From: Veillonellaceae bacterium
Lineage (GTDB): Bacteria; Bacillota; Negativicutes; Veillonellales; Veillonellaceae
DNA length: 9,002 nucleotides
Direction of reading: 5' to 3'
Assembly (NCBI GenBank): GCA_900765165.1
Contig: CAAFQR010000113.1
Coordinates: forward strand, 1-9,002
Shown here: positions 1 through 5,381 of the stretch, piece by piece
Layout: each line of letters starts with the position of its first letter
How positions within the stretch are numbered: position 1 is the first letter of the stretch
Translations under genes and position numbers: made by a program
Notes under the pieces: generated by a model
Told to the model about the DNA's origin: nothing
Databases searched by the model: none
What the model saw: the letters and a program-made list of their open reading frames with translations, nothing else

Positions 1-390
1 GCTATGGGCGCTGATAAAAATCAACTCTTGAAGGCCATTACGGAAGCGGAAGCATATCCGGGACCGTCCCTTATCATCGCTTATGCACCGTGTATCAACC
101 ACGGTATTAAGACCGGTATGGGCACCTCTCAGGACGAAGCCCGCAAAGCTGTAGCTGCCGGCTATTGGGATCTCTATCGCTACAACCCGGCACTGCGCGG
201 TACCGATATGAACCCGTTCACCTTGGACTCCAAAGAACCGACCGAAAGCTTCCGTGACTTCCTCATGGGTGAAGTTCGCTACTCTTCGTTGCAGCAAACA
301 TTCCCTGACATCGCTGAAGAACTCTTTAAGAAGACCGAACAAGACGCCAAAGAACGTAGAGAAAACTATGTGAAATTGGCGAAGGGCTGA
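1..390 (+). CDS. nifJ: Pyruvate:ferredoxin (flavodoxin) oxidoreductase, C-terminal fragment
   Basis: The reading frame is open from the first base and ends at TGA 388-390, so this is the last 129 codons of a gene entering from the left. The fragment carries the conserved end of the thiamine-diphosphate domain of PFOR: an IIAYAPCINHGI segment (Cys codon at 91-93), then GMGTSQDEARKAVAAGYW followed by LYRYNP, a signature of the family. PFOR is a cytosolic iron-sulfur enzyme of anaerobes that oxidises pyruvate to acetyl-CoA and CO2 and reduces ferredoxin or flavodoxin. Single-chain forms are usually about 1,170-1,200 residues, so roughly a tenth is visible. Base composition (about half G+C) is clearly higher than in the cas genes that follow, and a strong terminator lies 77 bases after the stop, so it is a separate transcription unit. 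A related 2-oxoacid oxidoreductase with a different substrate cannot be excluded from this fragment. Confidence 0.92.
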   Translation, partial: AMGADKNQLLKAITEAEAYPGPSLIIAYAPCINHGIKTGMGTSQDEARKAVAAGYWDLYRYNPALRGTDMNPFTLDSKEPTESFRDFLMGEVRYSSLQQTFPDIAEELFKKTEQDAKERRENYVKLAKG

Positions 391-400
391 GAATGGAGTT

Positions 401-446
401 TGGATTTTAGGGTTTAAGATTCTGGATTTAAGACTTTGGCTTTAAG
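401..446 (+). repeat. Degenerate short tandem repeats after the PFOR stop
   Basis: Between the PFOR stop and its terminator lie several imperfect copies of a GGATTTAAG-like word: TGGATTTTAG (401-410), GGTTTAAG (411-418), CTGGATTTAAG (422-432) and TTGGCTTTAAG (436-446), spaced about 10-14 bases apart. I see no open reading frame or stable hairpin in them. They may be the remains of a simple-sequence array in the transcript tail. The function is unknown. Confidence 0.45.
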
Positions 447-466
447 TGAATAGACGTTGTTTGTGT

Positions 467-503
467 AACTCCCCCGCTACTTGGTTGTGGCGGGGGAGTT
501 TTT
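467..503 (+). terminator. Intrinsic terminator of the PFOR transcript
   Basis: The arms at 467-480 and 487-500 pair over 14 base pairs with one G-U pair. The core CTCCCCCGC (469-477) pairs with GCGGGGGAG (490-498), around a 6-base loop (TTGGTT, 481-486). Five Ts follow directly (499-503). This is a textbook rho-independent terminator. It closes the PFOR transcription unit and should insulate the cas genes from read-through. Confidence 0.95.
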
Positions 504-657
504 GTGTGTATAAGTATCTAAATAAACTCTAATTATATCGATTGAAATAAAAAGTGACTAATGGTCAACATGATAGGATTTTACTTATAAGAAGTTGTAA
601 TTATAGACATATGGATTGTCGAAATTAAAATTAAATTGATGATTTAAACAAAAATAC

Positions 658-686
658 TTTACAAACTAGAATTTTAGGTTTATTAT
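658..686 (+). promoter_or_regulatory. Candidate sigma-70 promoter P1, far upstream of cas6
   Basis: TTTACA (658-663) and TATTAT (681-686) each match the sigma-70 consensus in 5 of 6 positions and are separated by the ideal 17 bases. Initiation would fall near 693, giving a 5' leader of about 190 bases before cas6 or a separate small RNA. The AT-rich context raises the chance of a fortuitous match. Confidence 0.5.
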
Positions 687-705
687 GTGGTCATGGAGAA
701 TAAAT
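677..705 (+). repeat. Element resembling a type I-B CRISPR repeat (degenerate)
   Basis: This 29-base segment begins GGTTTAT and ends ATGGAGAATAAAT. Known 29-30 base I-B repeats of Clostridia and Listeria typically begin GTTTTA and end in GGAATGTAAAT or similar. The ends agree and the middle does not. The part from 682 also matches 767-791 at 16 of 25 positions. It overlaps the -10 box of the P1 promoter candidate, so the likeness may be accidental. The array repeat of this organism is outside the window, so the match cannot be tested here. Confidence 0.25.
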
Positions 706-773
706 AAATAGAACAGGGTTAAAATTAGTTTTTCCTTAGGCTAGTAATTAGATTAAAAACTTACAGATTATGA

Positions 774-789
774 GCACATAGGAATTTAA
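774..789 (+). repeat. Imperfect repeat copy A upstream of cas6
   Basis: GCACATAGGAATTTAA is repeated 45 bases downstream as copy B with three inserted bases; the last nine bases, GGAATTTAA, are identical. The word resembles the 3' half of I-B CRISPR repeats (GGAATGTAAAT type). Alternatively the pair could be a direct-repeat operator for a regulator of the cas operon. Confidence 0.4.
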
Positions 790-816
790 AAGTTCTGTTT
801 ATTACTCCTAAATCAG

Positions 817-844
817 TTGCACCATATTGGAATTTAAGTATTTT
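817..844 (+). promoter_or_regulatory. Candidate proximal promoter P2 for the cas operon
   Basis: TTGCAC (817-822) and TATTTT (839-844) are separated by 16 bases and lie 40 bases before the cas6 ATG, giving a leader of about 35 bases. Each box matches the sigma-70 consensus in only 4 of 6 positions, so this is a moderate candidate. The repeat copy B covers its spacer. Confidence 0.4.
819..837 (+). repeat. Imperfect repeat copy B, inside the proximal cas promoter candidate
   Basis: GCACCATATTGGAATTTAA is the second copy of the element at 774-789. It overlaps the -35 end and fills most of the -35/-10 spacer of the P2 promoter candidate (817-844). That places it where a repressor, or a crRNA-guided Cascade, would block transcription of cas6. 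This role is inferred from position only. Confidence 0.4.
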
Positions 845-869
845 ATTTTACGTAGAGTGTTTTGTTATG

Positions 870-876
870 AAGGGAG
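870..876 (+). promoter_or_regulatory. Shine-Dalgarno that sets the cas6 start at 885
   Basis: AAGGGAG lies 8 bases before ATG 885. The upstream in-frame ATG at 867 overlaps this element and has no ribosome site of its own, so the start at 885 is preferred. Confidence 0.75.
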
Positions 877-884
877 ATGTATGT

Positions 885-1607
885 ATGCAGTTTGTTTTAC
901 ACTTCTCATTGAAAGAGAAAGTGTTGCCACTGGAGTTCAGACGCACGATTATCAGTTTTATCAAAAAAGCGCTAACACAAGATGGCGAAGGAAAGTATTA
1001 TGAGTTATTTTTTAGGGGCACAGATATTAAGCCTTACACGTTTTCAGTGGAATTACCAAAGCCCAAATTTACGGAAAAGGGAGTTGTGCTTTCTGACGCT
1101 AAGTTCAGAGTCCGTTTTTCAACGGCTCCGTTCAAACGTCGTGAGTTTATTCTTCTGAATCGTATTATGGGAATGAAAGGTGTTATGTTTCCGCTTGAAC
1201 AAGGCAATTCAATGATACTTGAACACATTCAAATGTATCATGCACCGGCTGTTAGAACGAATCAGATTTTGGTTAAATCTGTTGTAGGTGGCGGTATTTG
1301 TGTCCGAGATCATCACGTCGATAATACGGAAACCTATAAGTCAGCTGGCGATGAAGACTTTGAACTTATGTTAAAGCGAAATATTGCAGAACAGCTTAAA
1401 CGAGCTGGGCTTCAATACGCGAATGTGGATGTACATTGTGCGGAAGGACAGAAACTTATAGTACGACACTTTGATATGAAGATTCCTGTTACTAAAGGAT
1501 ATTTTGTATTAAGTGGAGAACGGGTGGCACTACAGTATTTACTAGAGGCTGGTATTGGTAGTCGGCGGTCTCAAGGATTTGGAATGGTTGAGTTAGTTAC
1601 TGTGTAG
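885..1607 (+). CDS. cas6: Cas6 CRISPR RNA endoribonuclease
   Basis: A 240-residue protein if started at ATG 885, where AAGGGAG sits at the right distance; a six-residue longer form from 867 lacks a ribosome site. Cas6 is a metal-independent RNase of the RAMP superfamily that cuts the CRISPR transcript within each repeat and leaves the 5' handle of the mature crRNA. Visible features are the N-terminal beta strand MQFVLHFSLKEK with the LPLEFRRTIISFI helix, the segment KPYTFSVELPKP (residues 49-60), and the C-terminal glycine-rich loop GIGSRRSQGFG (223-233), which is diagnostic of Cas6. His143 and His144 lie mid-protein, but which histidine, if any, is catalytic cannot be told from sequence. It is the first gene of the operon, and its stop is followed after 13 bases by cas8b. 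Length is normal for the family. Confidence 0.94.
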   Translation: MQFVLHFSLKEKVLPLEFRRTIISFIKKALTQDGEGKYYELFFRGTDIKPYTFSVELPKPKFTEKGVVLSDAKFRVRFSTAPFKRREFILLNRIMGMKGVMFPLEQGNSMILEHIQMYHAPAVRTNQILVKSVVGGGICVRDHHVDNTETYKSAGDEDFELMLKRNIAEQLKRAGLQYANVDVHCAEGQKLIVRHFDMKIPVTKGYFVLSGERVALQYLLEAGIGSRRSQGFGMVELVTV

Positions 1608-1620
1608 AAGGGAGGATTAT

Positions 1621-3261
1621 ATGATACAGACGATTGAAGGGGAACGTTTCAATCAGGCTGTGTTTACATCAGATTGGCGGTACTCCGCAGCTGTAGTCGG
1701 ATTGATACGTTACTTTGACTTTTGTAAAGAAAACGAACAGTTACCAGATGCTTTATATGAAATAAAGAGTGTATTCAATGAGGCAATTCAAGGGGACGAC
1801 GAAGCGTTAGTTTTTGATAGTAATGATATACGAGAAGATCGTTATATCGACTTTGTAGAGTCTCGTTTTGCAAAAGATTTACAACCATGTCAGATTCAAG
1901 ACATTTTGAAAGAAGGCACAGTGTCATTAACGGCACAAGATAAAGATCAAGCAATTAGAGAGTATAAAAACAAACATAATCAAAATGAACCTGATGAAGA
2001 AACAACAAAATTGCTTTTAGATGAAGCTTTGGTAGCTAAGAAGAAATTGCTGAATGAACTTCTAGTGGGGAATACTATCTTAAAGAAGACATTTGGCAAG
2101 ACGAAGTATGACGATACTAATGGGAGAGACATTTTAGAAACAGTAAAAGCTAATCGTCAAGAGCTTATTCGCGAAACATATCGATATAAGAAGAATCTCT
2201 ATGCTAATTTTGCTAACACCAATGCACTGTTGCAAGATGCTGGTGAAGCGTGCCGGTTGAACGGTTATTACGTTGATATGGCCAAAAAAGGCAAGTCACA
2301 AGGCTATGGTTTTGATAAAAATCGCGTTGATAGTGTAGATTCAATTGTTTTCGATTTTATTATCTTTGCTTTCCATGGGGGGAGAGAGTTATTTTTCTTA
2401 AACAATAACTTTTCAATTGAAACTTTGCTTGAAACCGATTCATTGCTTTTGAATCTTGAAAAAGTTATTGCTGAAAAGGAACTAGCCAGTGGACGCGCTA
2501 TGACACCGGCTAAGATTTTATGGGAATACCTTATGAAGGTTAGTGAAAATAAACGCGGTGATTTGGAAGTAATTTCAAAGAATCAAGATGCGGGTTATTT
2601 TAAAACAATGTATATTCAAGAGCCTTCATTAGAAATCTTGCGTAGCCTTGGGGAATATAAAGAAATTACAAGTGGTATGAGGCAAGGTGAGAAGGTTCGT
2701 GTTATTGACACTATACCGGCTGCTTTAAAAGAAGTTAAGGGAACTGGTTATATCAATCTTCAGAACATAATGATTAAGCAAATCATTGATTTGGTTGTTC
2801 TTGATGCGACGATTGAAAAGTTTCTAAACTATTTCTTTAATAATGAAGATCAAAGAGGTCTGGGACGTCTGATTAACATCTTAACAGATGTTGATGTACA
2901 GATTATGTTGAATAGGAATGTCGATAAGAAGGAATATGAGGTAAGGACAATGGAGAAGACAATTCAACAGTATATGAAAATGGCAAGAGCATCTGCTTTA
3001 GAAATTAAAAAGAAATTAAATGGCAGAGAAAATAAATTATCAGCTTATCGTGCACGTTTGATGAGTGCCGTTATGAGCCATGACTATGAACGTGTTTGTG
3101 AAGTATTGTTGCACTTATCGCAGTATGCAGACGTAAATCTTACCTTTGCAGATGCTTTGTTTGAAGACTTTGAAGGTAATAAACCTGTTTTATATACTTT
3201 TTTACGTGCTTTGGGCCCCGATTTTATTCGCACTGATGGTGCAGCACCTACTAACGCTTAA
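1621..3261 (+). CDS. cas8b: Cas8b (Cst1-like) large subunit of type I-B Cascade
   Basis: A 546-residue protein preceded by AAGGGAGG five bases before its ATG. Identification rests on its size, its place between cas6 and a Cst2/DevR-type cas7, and family-like segments such as the N-terminal FTSDWRYSAAVVGLIRYF and NTNALLQDAGEACRLNGYYVD (199-219). Cas8b is the large Cascade subunit that reads the PAM and helps recruit Cas3. Cst1 proteins are named for paired CXXC motifs, but here the only cysteines are 35, 90, 211 and 493, with no CXXC, so a zinc site is unlikely. The C-terminal 100 residues are helical and charged, as expected for a fused small-subunit-like domain, and an internal start at 2950 may release it as Cas11. 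Large subunits diverge fast, so the family is surer than the subgroup. Confidence 0.88.
   Translation: MIQTIEGERFNQAVFTSDWRYSAAVVGLIRYFDFCKENEQLPDALYEIKSVFNEAIQGDDEALVFDSNDIREDRYIDFVESRFAKDLQPCQIQDILKEGTVSLTAQDKDQAIREYKNKHNQNEPDEETTKLLLDEALVAKKKLLNELLVGNTILKKTFGKTKYDDTNGRDILETVKANRQELIRETYRYKKNLYANFANTNALLQDAGEACRLNGYYVDMAKKGKSQGYGFDKNRVDSVDSIVFDFIIFAFHGGRELFFLNNNFSIETLLETDSLLLNLEKVIAEKELASGRAMTPAKILWEYLMKVSENKRGDLEVISKNQDAGYFKTMYIQEPSLEILRSLGEYKEITSGMRQGEKVRVIDTIPAALKEVKGTGYINLQNIMIKQIIDLVVLDATIEKFLNYFFNNEDQRGLGRLINILTDVDVQIMLNRNVDKKEYEVRTMEKTIQQYMKMARASALEIKKKLNGRENKLSAYRARLMSAVMSHDYERVCEVLLHLSQYADVNLTFADALFEDFEGNKPVLYTFLRALGPDFIRTDGAAPTNA
2938..2942 (+). promoter_or_regulatory. Internal Shine-Dalgarno within cas8b
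   Basis: GAGGT lies seven bases before an in-frame ATG at 2950, an ideal ribosome-binding arrangement deep inside a coding sequence. The neighbouring internal Met codon at 2905 has nothing comparable. It points to separate translation of the Cas8b C-terminus. Confidence 0.65.
2950..3261 (+). CDS. cas11b: Putative Cas11b small subunit from an internal start in cas8b
   Basis: An in-frame ATG (Met444 of Cas8b) with GAGGT at optimal spacing would give a 103-residue protein starting MEKTIQQYMKMARASALEIK. The predicted product is strongly helical and lysine/arginine-rich in its first half, like known small subunits that line the Cascade belly and hold the displaced DNA strand. Type I-B, I-C and I-D systems that lack a separate cas11 gene are known to make Cas11 by internal translation of the large-subunit gene. 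No separate cas11 exists among the cas genes here, which makes this the natural source. The ribosome site, frame and size are seen directly; actual translation is inferred. Confidence 0.65.
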   Translation: MEKTIQQYMKMARASALEIKKKLNGRENKLSAYRARLMSAVMSHDYERVCEVLLHLSQYADVNLTFADALFEDFEGNKPVLYTFLRALGPDFIRTDGAAPTNA

Positions 3262-3294
3262 ACTTGTTGATATTGTTATAACGAATGATATTTT

Positions 3295-3301
3295 AGGGAG
3301 G
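3295..3301 (+). promoter_or_regulatory. Shine-Dalgarno that bears on the cas7 start
   Basis: AGGGAGG ends two bases before ATG 3304, five before GTG 3307 and fourteen before ATG 3316. The spacing best fits the GTG at 3307, matching the five-base gap used by cas8b. The three options differ by only four residues. Confidence 0.6.
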
Positions 3302-3306
3302 AAATG

Positions 3307-4221
3307 GTGAATAATATGAGTAAATTAAATGCTTTAACGATTACGGTTGTAGCAAATATGACGTCTAACTACAGTGAAGGTTTAGGTAATGTGGCTTCTA
3401 TTCAAAAGGTATATCGTAATCAGAAAACATACGGTATTCGTAGTCGCGAAAGCTTAAAAAATGCATTGATGGTTCAGAGCGGTTTGTATGATGACTTGCA
3501 GACTACGGTTGACGGGGCTGCACAGAAAATGGTGGCAACTGGTTTATCGGCAGCAACATGCCGCGCTCTTGAAAGTGGCTATATGAATACAAAGGTCAAG
3601 ACTGATTCGGGTGATGCTACTTATGTACGTCGTAGCTCATTCTACCTTACTGATGCCATTGCGATGGCTCCGTTTATCAACGATGCTCGTTTTCATAATA
3701 ATCTTCATTTGGCAACCACTCAAGCTAAACAGGAAGGTTTAAATGTGCAATTGGATGCTGCTAAAGTTGGTTTAATGCCTTTCCAGTACGAGTATGACAA
3801 GAGCTTTAAGACTTATAGCTTGACTGTTGACTTGGAACGTGTAGGCGTTGATGAAAACTATAACGAAGAAGCTTCTAACGAAGAAAAAGCATATCGTGTT
3901 ACTGCATTGCTTGATGCAGTAAAAGACTTGTCGCTCGTAGTAAAAGGGAACTTAGATAATGCAGAACCGCTCTTTGTAATCGGTGGCCTTAGCAAGCGCA
4001 AAACGCATTACTTCGAAAACGTTGTTCATATGAAAAATCAGGAGTTAATCTTATCGGATGATTTGAAGGCTAAATTAGCTGAAGGCTTTAGCTGTGGTTT
4101 GCTCCGTGGTGGTGATTTCAGTAATGAAGAAGAAATTGCAGTAACGTTAGGCGCTAAATCAGTAGCAGCGTTCTTTGAAGACTTGAAAAAAGACGTAACC
4201 GACTACTATAGTGCAAAATAA
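3307..4221 (+). CDS. cas7: Cas7 (Cst2/DevR family) backbone subunit of type I-B Cascade
   Basis: A protein of about 304 residues. The start is placed at GTG 3307 from Shine-Dalgarno spacing; ATG 3304 and ATG 3316 are alternatives. The N-terminus is typical of the Cas7/Cst2/DevR family: SKLNALTITVVANMTSNY, then SEGLGNVASIQKVYRN, then GIRSRESLKNALM, roughly residues 5-56. Cas7 is a RAMP-fold protein present in several copies that coat the crRNA spacer and form the Cascade backbone. DevR members were named from a Myxococcus development operon, where the cas proteins affect expression of their own operon. It follows cas8b by 45 bases with its own strong ribosome site, which suits a subunit needed in excess. 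Length and sequence look normal and intact. Confidence 0.95.
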   Translation: MNNMSKLNALTITVVANMTSNYSEGLGNVASIQKVYRNQKTYGIRSRESLKNALMVQSGLYDDLQTTVDGAAQKMVATGLSAATCRALESGYMNTKVKTDSGDATYVRRSSFYLTDAIAMAPFINDARFHNNLHLATTQAKQEGLNVQLDAAKVGLMPFQYEYDKSFKTYSLTVDLERVGVDENYNEEASNEEKAYRVTALLDAVKDLSLVVKGNLDNAEPLFVIGGLSKRKTHYFENVVHMKNQELILSDDLKAKLAEGFSCGLLRGGDFSNEEEIAVTLGAKSVAAFFEDLKKDVTDYYSAK

Positions 4222-4233
4222 GGCGGTGATGGT

Positions 4234-5319
4234 ATGAAGGCGGTTAGAATAAGGCTAACACAACCATCGGCGCATTACCGAAAGGCAGAAACAGTTGATA
4301 ATAAAATGACATATCCTTTGCCGTTTCCGTCGACTGTATTAGGTGCATTGCATGTTGCTTGCGGGTACACATCATATCATCCTATGGATGTGAGTATTCA
4401 AGGTGCTTTTGGTACTTTGCAGCAGGAAGCTTATGTGGATCATTGCTTTTTGAACTCCACTATGGATGATAGAGGGATGTTAGTAAAAGTATTCAATCAG
4501 GATGTTTTATCTTCGCAGTTTACACCGGTTGCTAAGGCGAAAAAGAGTCAAGGTAATAGCTTCAAAAAGGGGATTACCATTGATGTACTTGATGAAGGTT
4601 TATTAGCTGAATATAGAGGCCTTTTGCAGAAGCGAGAAGAGCTTGATGCGGAAAAGAAGGGTCCTCTTCAGGAAGCGTTAAAGCCTTTAGATAGTAAAAT
4701 CAAAGACCTAACAAAGACAATTAAGTCAATGGATAAAGACGAAGCTAAATCGTTAAAAGAGGAGCTTAAGCAGTTAAAGGCTGAAAAAAAGCAGATAGAA
4801 GATGAATTTAAACAGAAAGAGTTGACTGAATACGCTCAGCCAATTAGCATGTTTAAAAATCTTACTACTTCTTTGAAATACTATGAAGTATTGTATGAAG
4901 TAGAACTAGTAATCCATGTAAGTGCTGCTGATGACGTGCTTGAAGATATTGTAAACAATATAGACAATTTACAATGCTTAGGGCGGAGCGAAGATTTTGT
5001 GACGGTAACGGAATGCAAGTTAGTTGAGTTATCTGATGATAAAAATAATACTAATTTAGATACATTGCCTGGATATAGTATGTATGTACATCAAAGTGAC
5101 TTTGCCAAGTATATTCGTAATACAGAGTCCATTGGCACTAAATATTATGCAACTAAGAAGTATCATTTAGAAGAGAAAACAGGGAGAAGGGTCTTTGAAA
5201 AGATCCCCGTTGTGTTAGTAACAGGAGCAACGTTGGGGCGCGCGAAGCTTTCTGAAGCAAAACGAGTGTTTGTCGATCATGTAGATGAAGATAATAAGTT
5301 GCTTGTAGATTTCTTGTAA
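4234..5319 (+). CDS. cas5: Cas5 subunit of type I-B Cascade with a coiled-coil insertion
   Basis: A 361-residue protein starting 12 bases after cas7. The N-terminus MKAVRIRLTQPSAHYRKAET, the TYPLPFPSTVLGALHVACGY segment (26-45) and CLGRSEDFV (248-256) are typical of Cas5, the RAMP-fold subunit that caps the 5' handle of the crRNA and contacts the large subunit. Many Cas5 proteins are about 220-260 residues. The excess here is largely residues 121-199, a highly charged Lys/Glu helix with heptad-like leucines (for example LKEELKQLKAEKKQIEDEF), expected to form a coiled coil. The Cas5 fold resumes at about residue 200 (YAQPISMFKNL). The frame is unbroken, so this is an inserted domain and not a frameshift. 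Whether the insertion is general in this Cas5 branch cannot be judged here. Confidence 0.93.
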   Translation: MKAVRIRLTQPSAHYRKAETVDNKMTYPLPFPSTVLGALHVACGYTSYHPMDVSIQGAFGTLQQEAYVDHCFLNSTMDDRGMLVKVFNQDVLSSQFTPVAKAKKSQGNSFKKGITIDVLDEGLLAEYRGLLQKREELDAEKKGPLQEALKPLDSKIKDLTKTIKSMDKDEAKSLKEELKQLKAEKKQIEDEFKQKELTEYAQPISMFKNLTTSLKYYEVLYEVELVIHVSAADDVLEDIVNNIDNLQCLGRSEDFVTVTECKLVELSDDKNNTNLDTLPGYSMYVHQSDFAKYIRNTESIGTKYYATKKYHLEEKTGRRVFEKIPVVLVTGATLGRAKLSEAKRVFVDHVDEDNKLLVDFL

Positions 5320-5326
5320 AAGGAAG

Positions 5327-5351
5327 AGCCGCCTGCTGTGCAGGCGGCTTT
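5327..5351 (+). terminator. Hairpin with weak T-tract between cas5 and cas3
   Basis: AGCCGCCTGC (5327-5336) and GCAGGCGGCT (5340-5349) form a perfect 10-base-pair stem around a three-base loop (TGT). A short broken T-run (TTTATTACTT, 5349-5358) follows. It lies eight bases after the cas5 stop. It could act as a leaky terminator lowering cas3-cas4-cas1 expression relative to the Cascade genes, or protect the 3' end of the upstream mRNA. Confidence 0.75.
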
Positions 5352-5381
5352 ATTACTTACAAAAGGAGGTGTTCATAAGTT

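Larger units (their letters stand above)
504..884. other. AT-rich gene-free region upstream of cas6 (leader/promoter region)
   Basis: About 380 bases lie between the PFOR terminator and the cas6 start with no credible gene. Hand counts over 541-780 give about 24% G+C, lower than both flanks. The only ATG frames are tiny (for example 9 codons at 561-590 and 8 codons at 685-711) and lack convincing Shine-Dalgarno sequences. The region holds two promoter candidates, an imperfect repeat pair (774-789 and 819-837), an element at 677-705 resembling a 29-base I-B CRISPR repeat, and complementary segments at 703-714 and 792-803 that could close a stem in RNA. It most likely carries the cas operon promoter and its control sites. 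Confidence 0.7.

Noticed and set aside
541..548. ATTGAAAT, identical to a common 8-base crRNA 5' handle, in the AT-rich region
   Set aside because: Only eight bases match, there is no second copy at array spacing, and the word is likely by chance in 24% G+C sequence.
561..711. Tiny ATG frames (561-590 and 685-711) as a leader peptide or CreT-like toxin
   Set aside because: They are 8-9 codons with no good ribosome site, and nothing distinguishes them from chance frames.
867..884. Upstream ATG for cas6 at 867
   Set aside because: The AAGGGAG ribosome site lies just after this ATG and is correctly spaced only for ATG 885. The extra residues MKGDVC are not part of the conserved Cas6 start.
504..884. 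A normal CRISPR array in the gap before cas6
   Set aside because: There are no regularly spaced identical repeats; the repeat-like words are imperfect and irregularly spaced.
1034..1228. Reverse-strand open frame inside cas6
   Set aside because: It lies fully within a well-supported cas6 frame, has no family resemblance and reads as a shadow. The same holds for the minus-strand frames at 6488-6751, 7448-7723, 7588-7821, 8077-8295 and 8577-8819.
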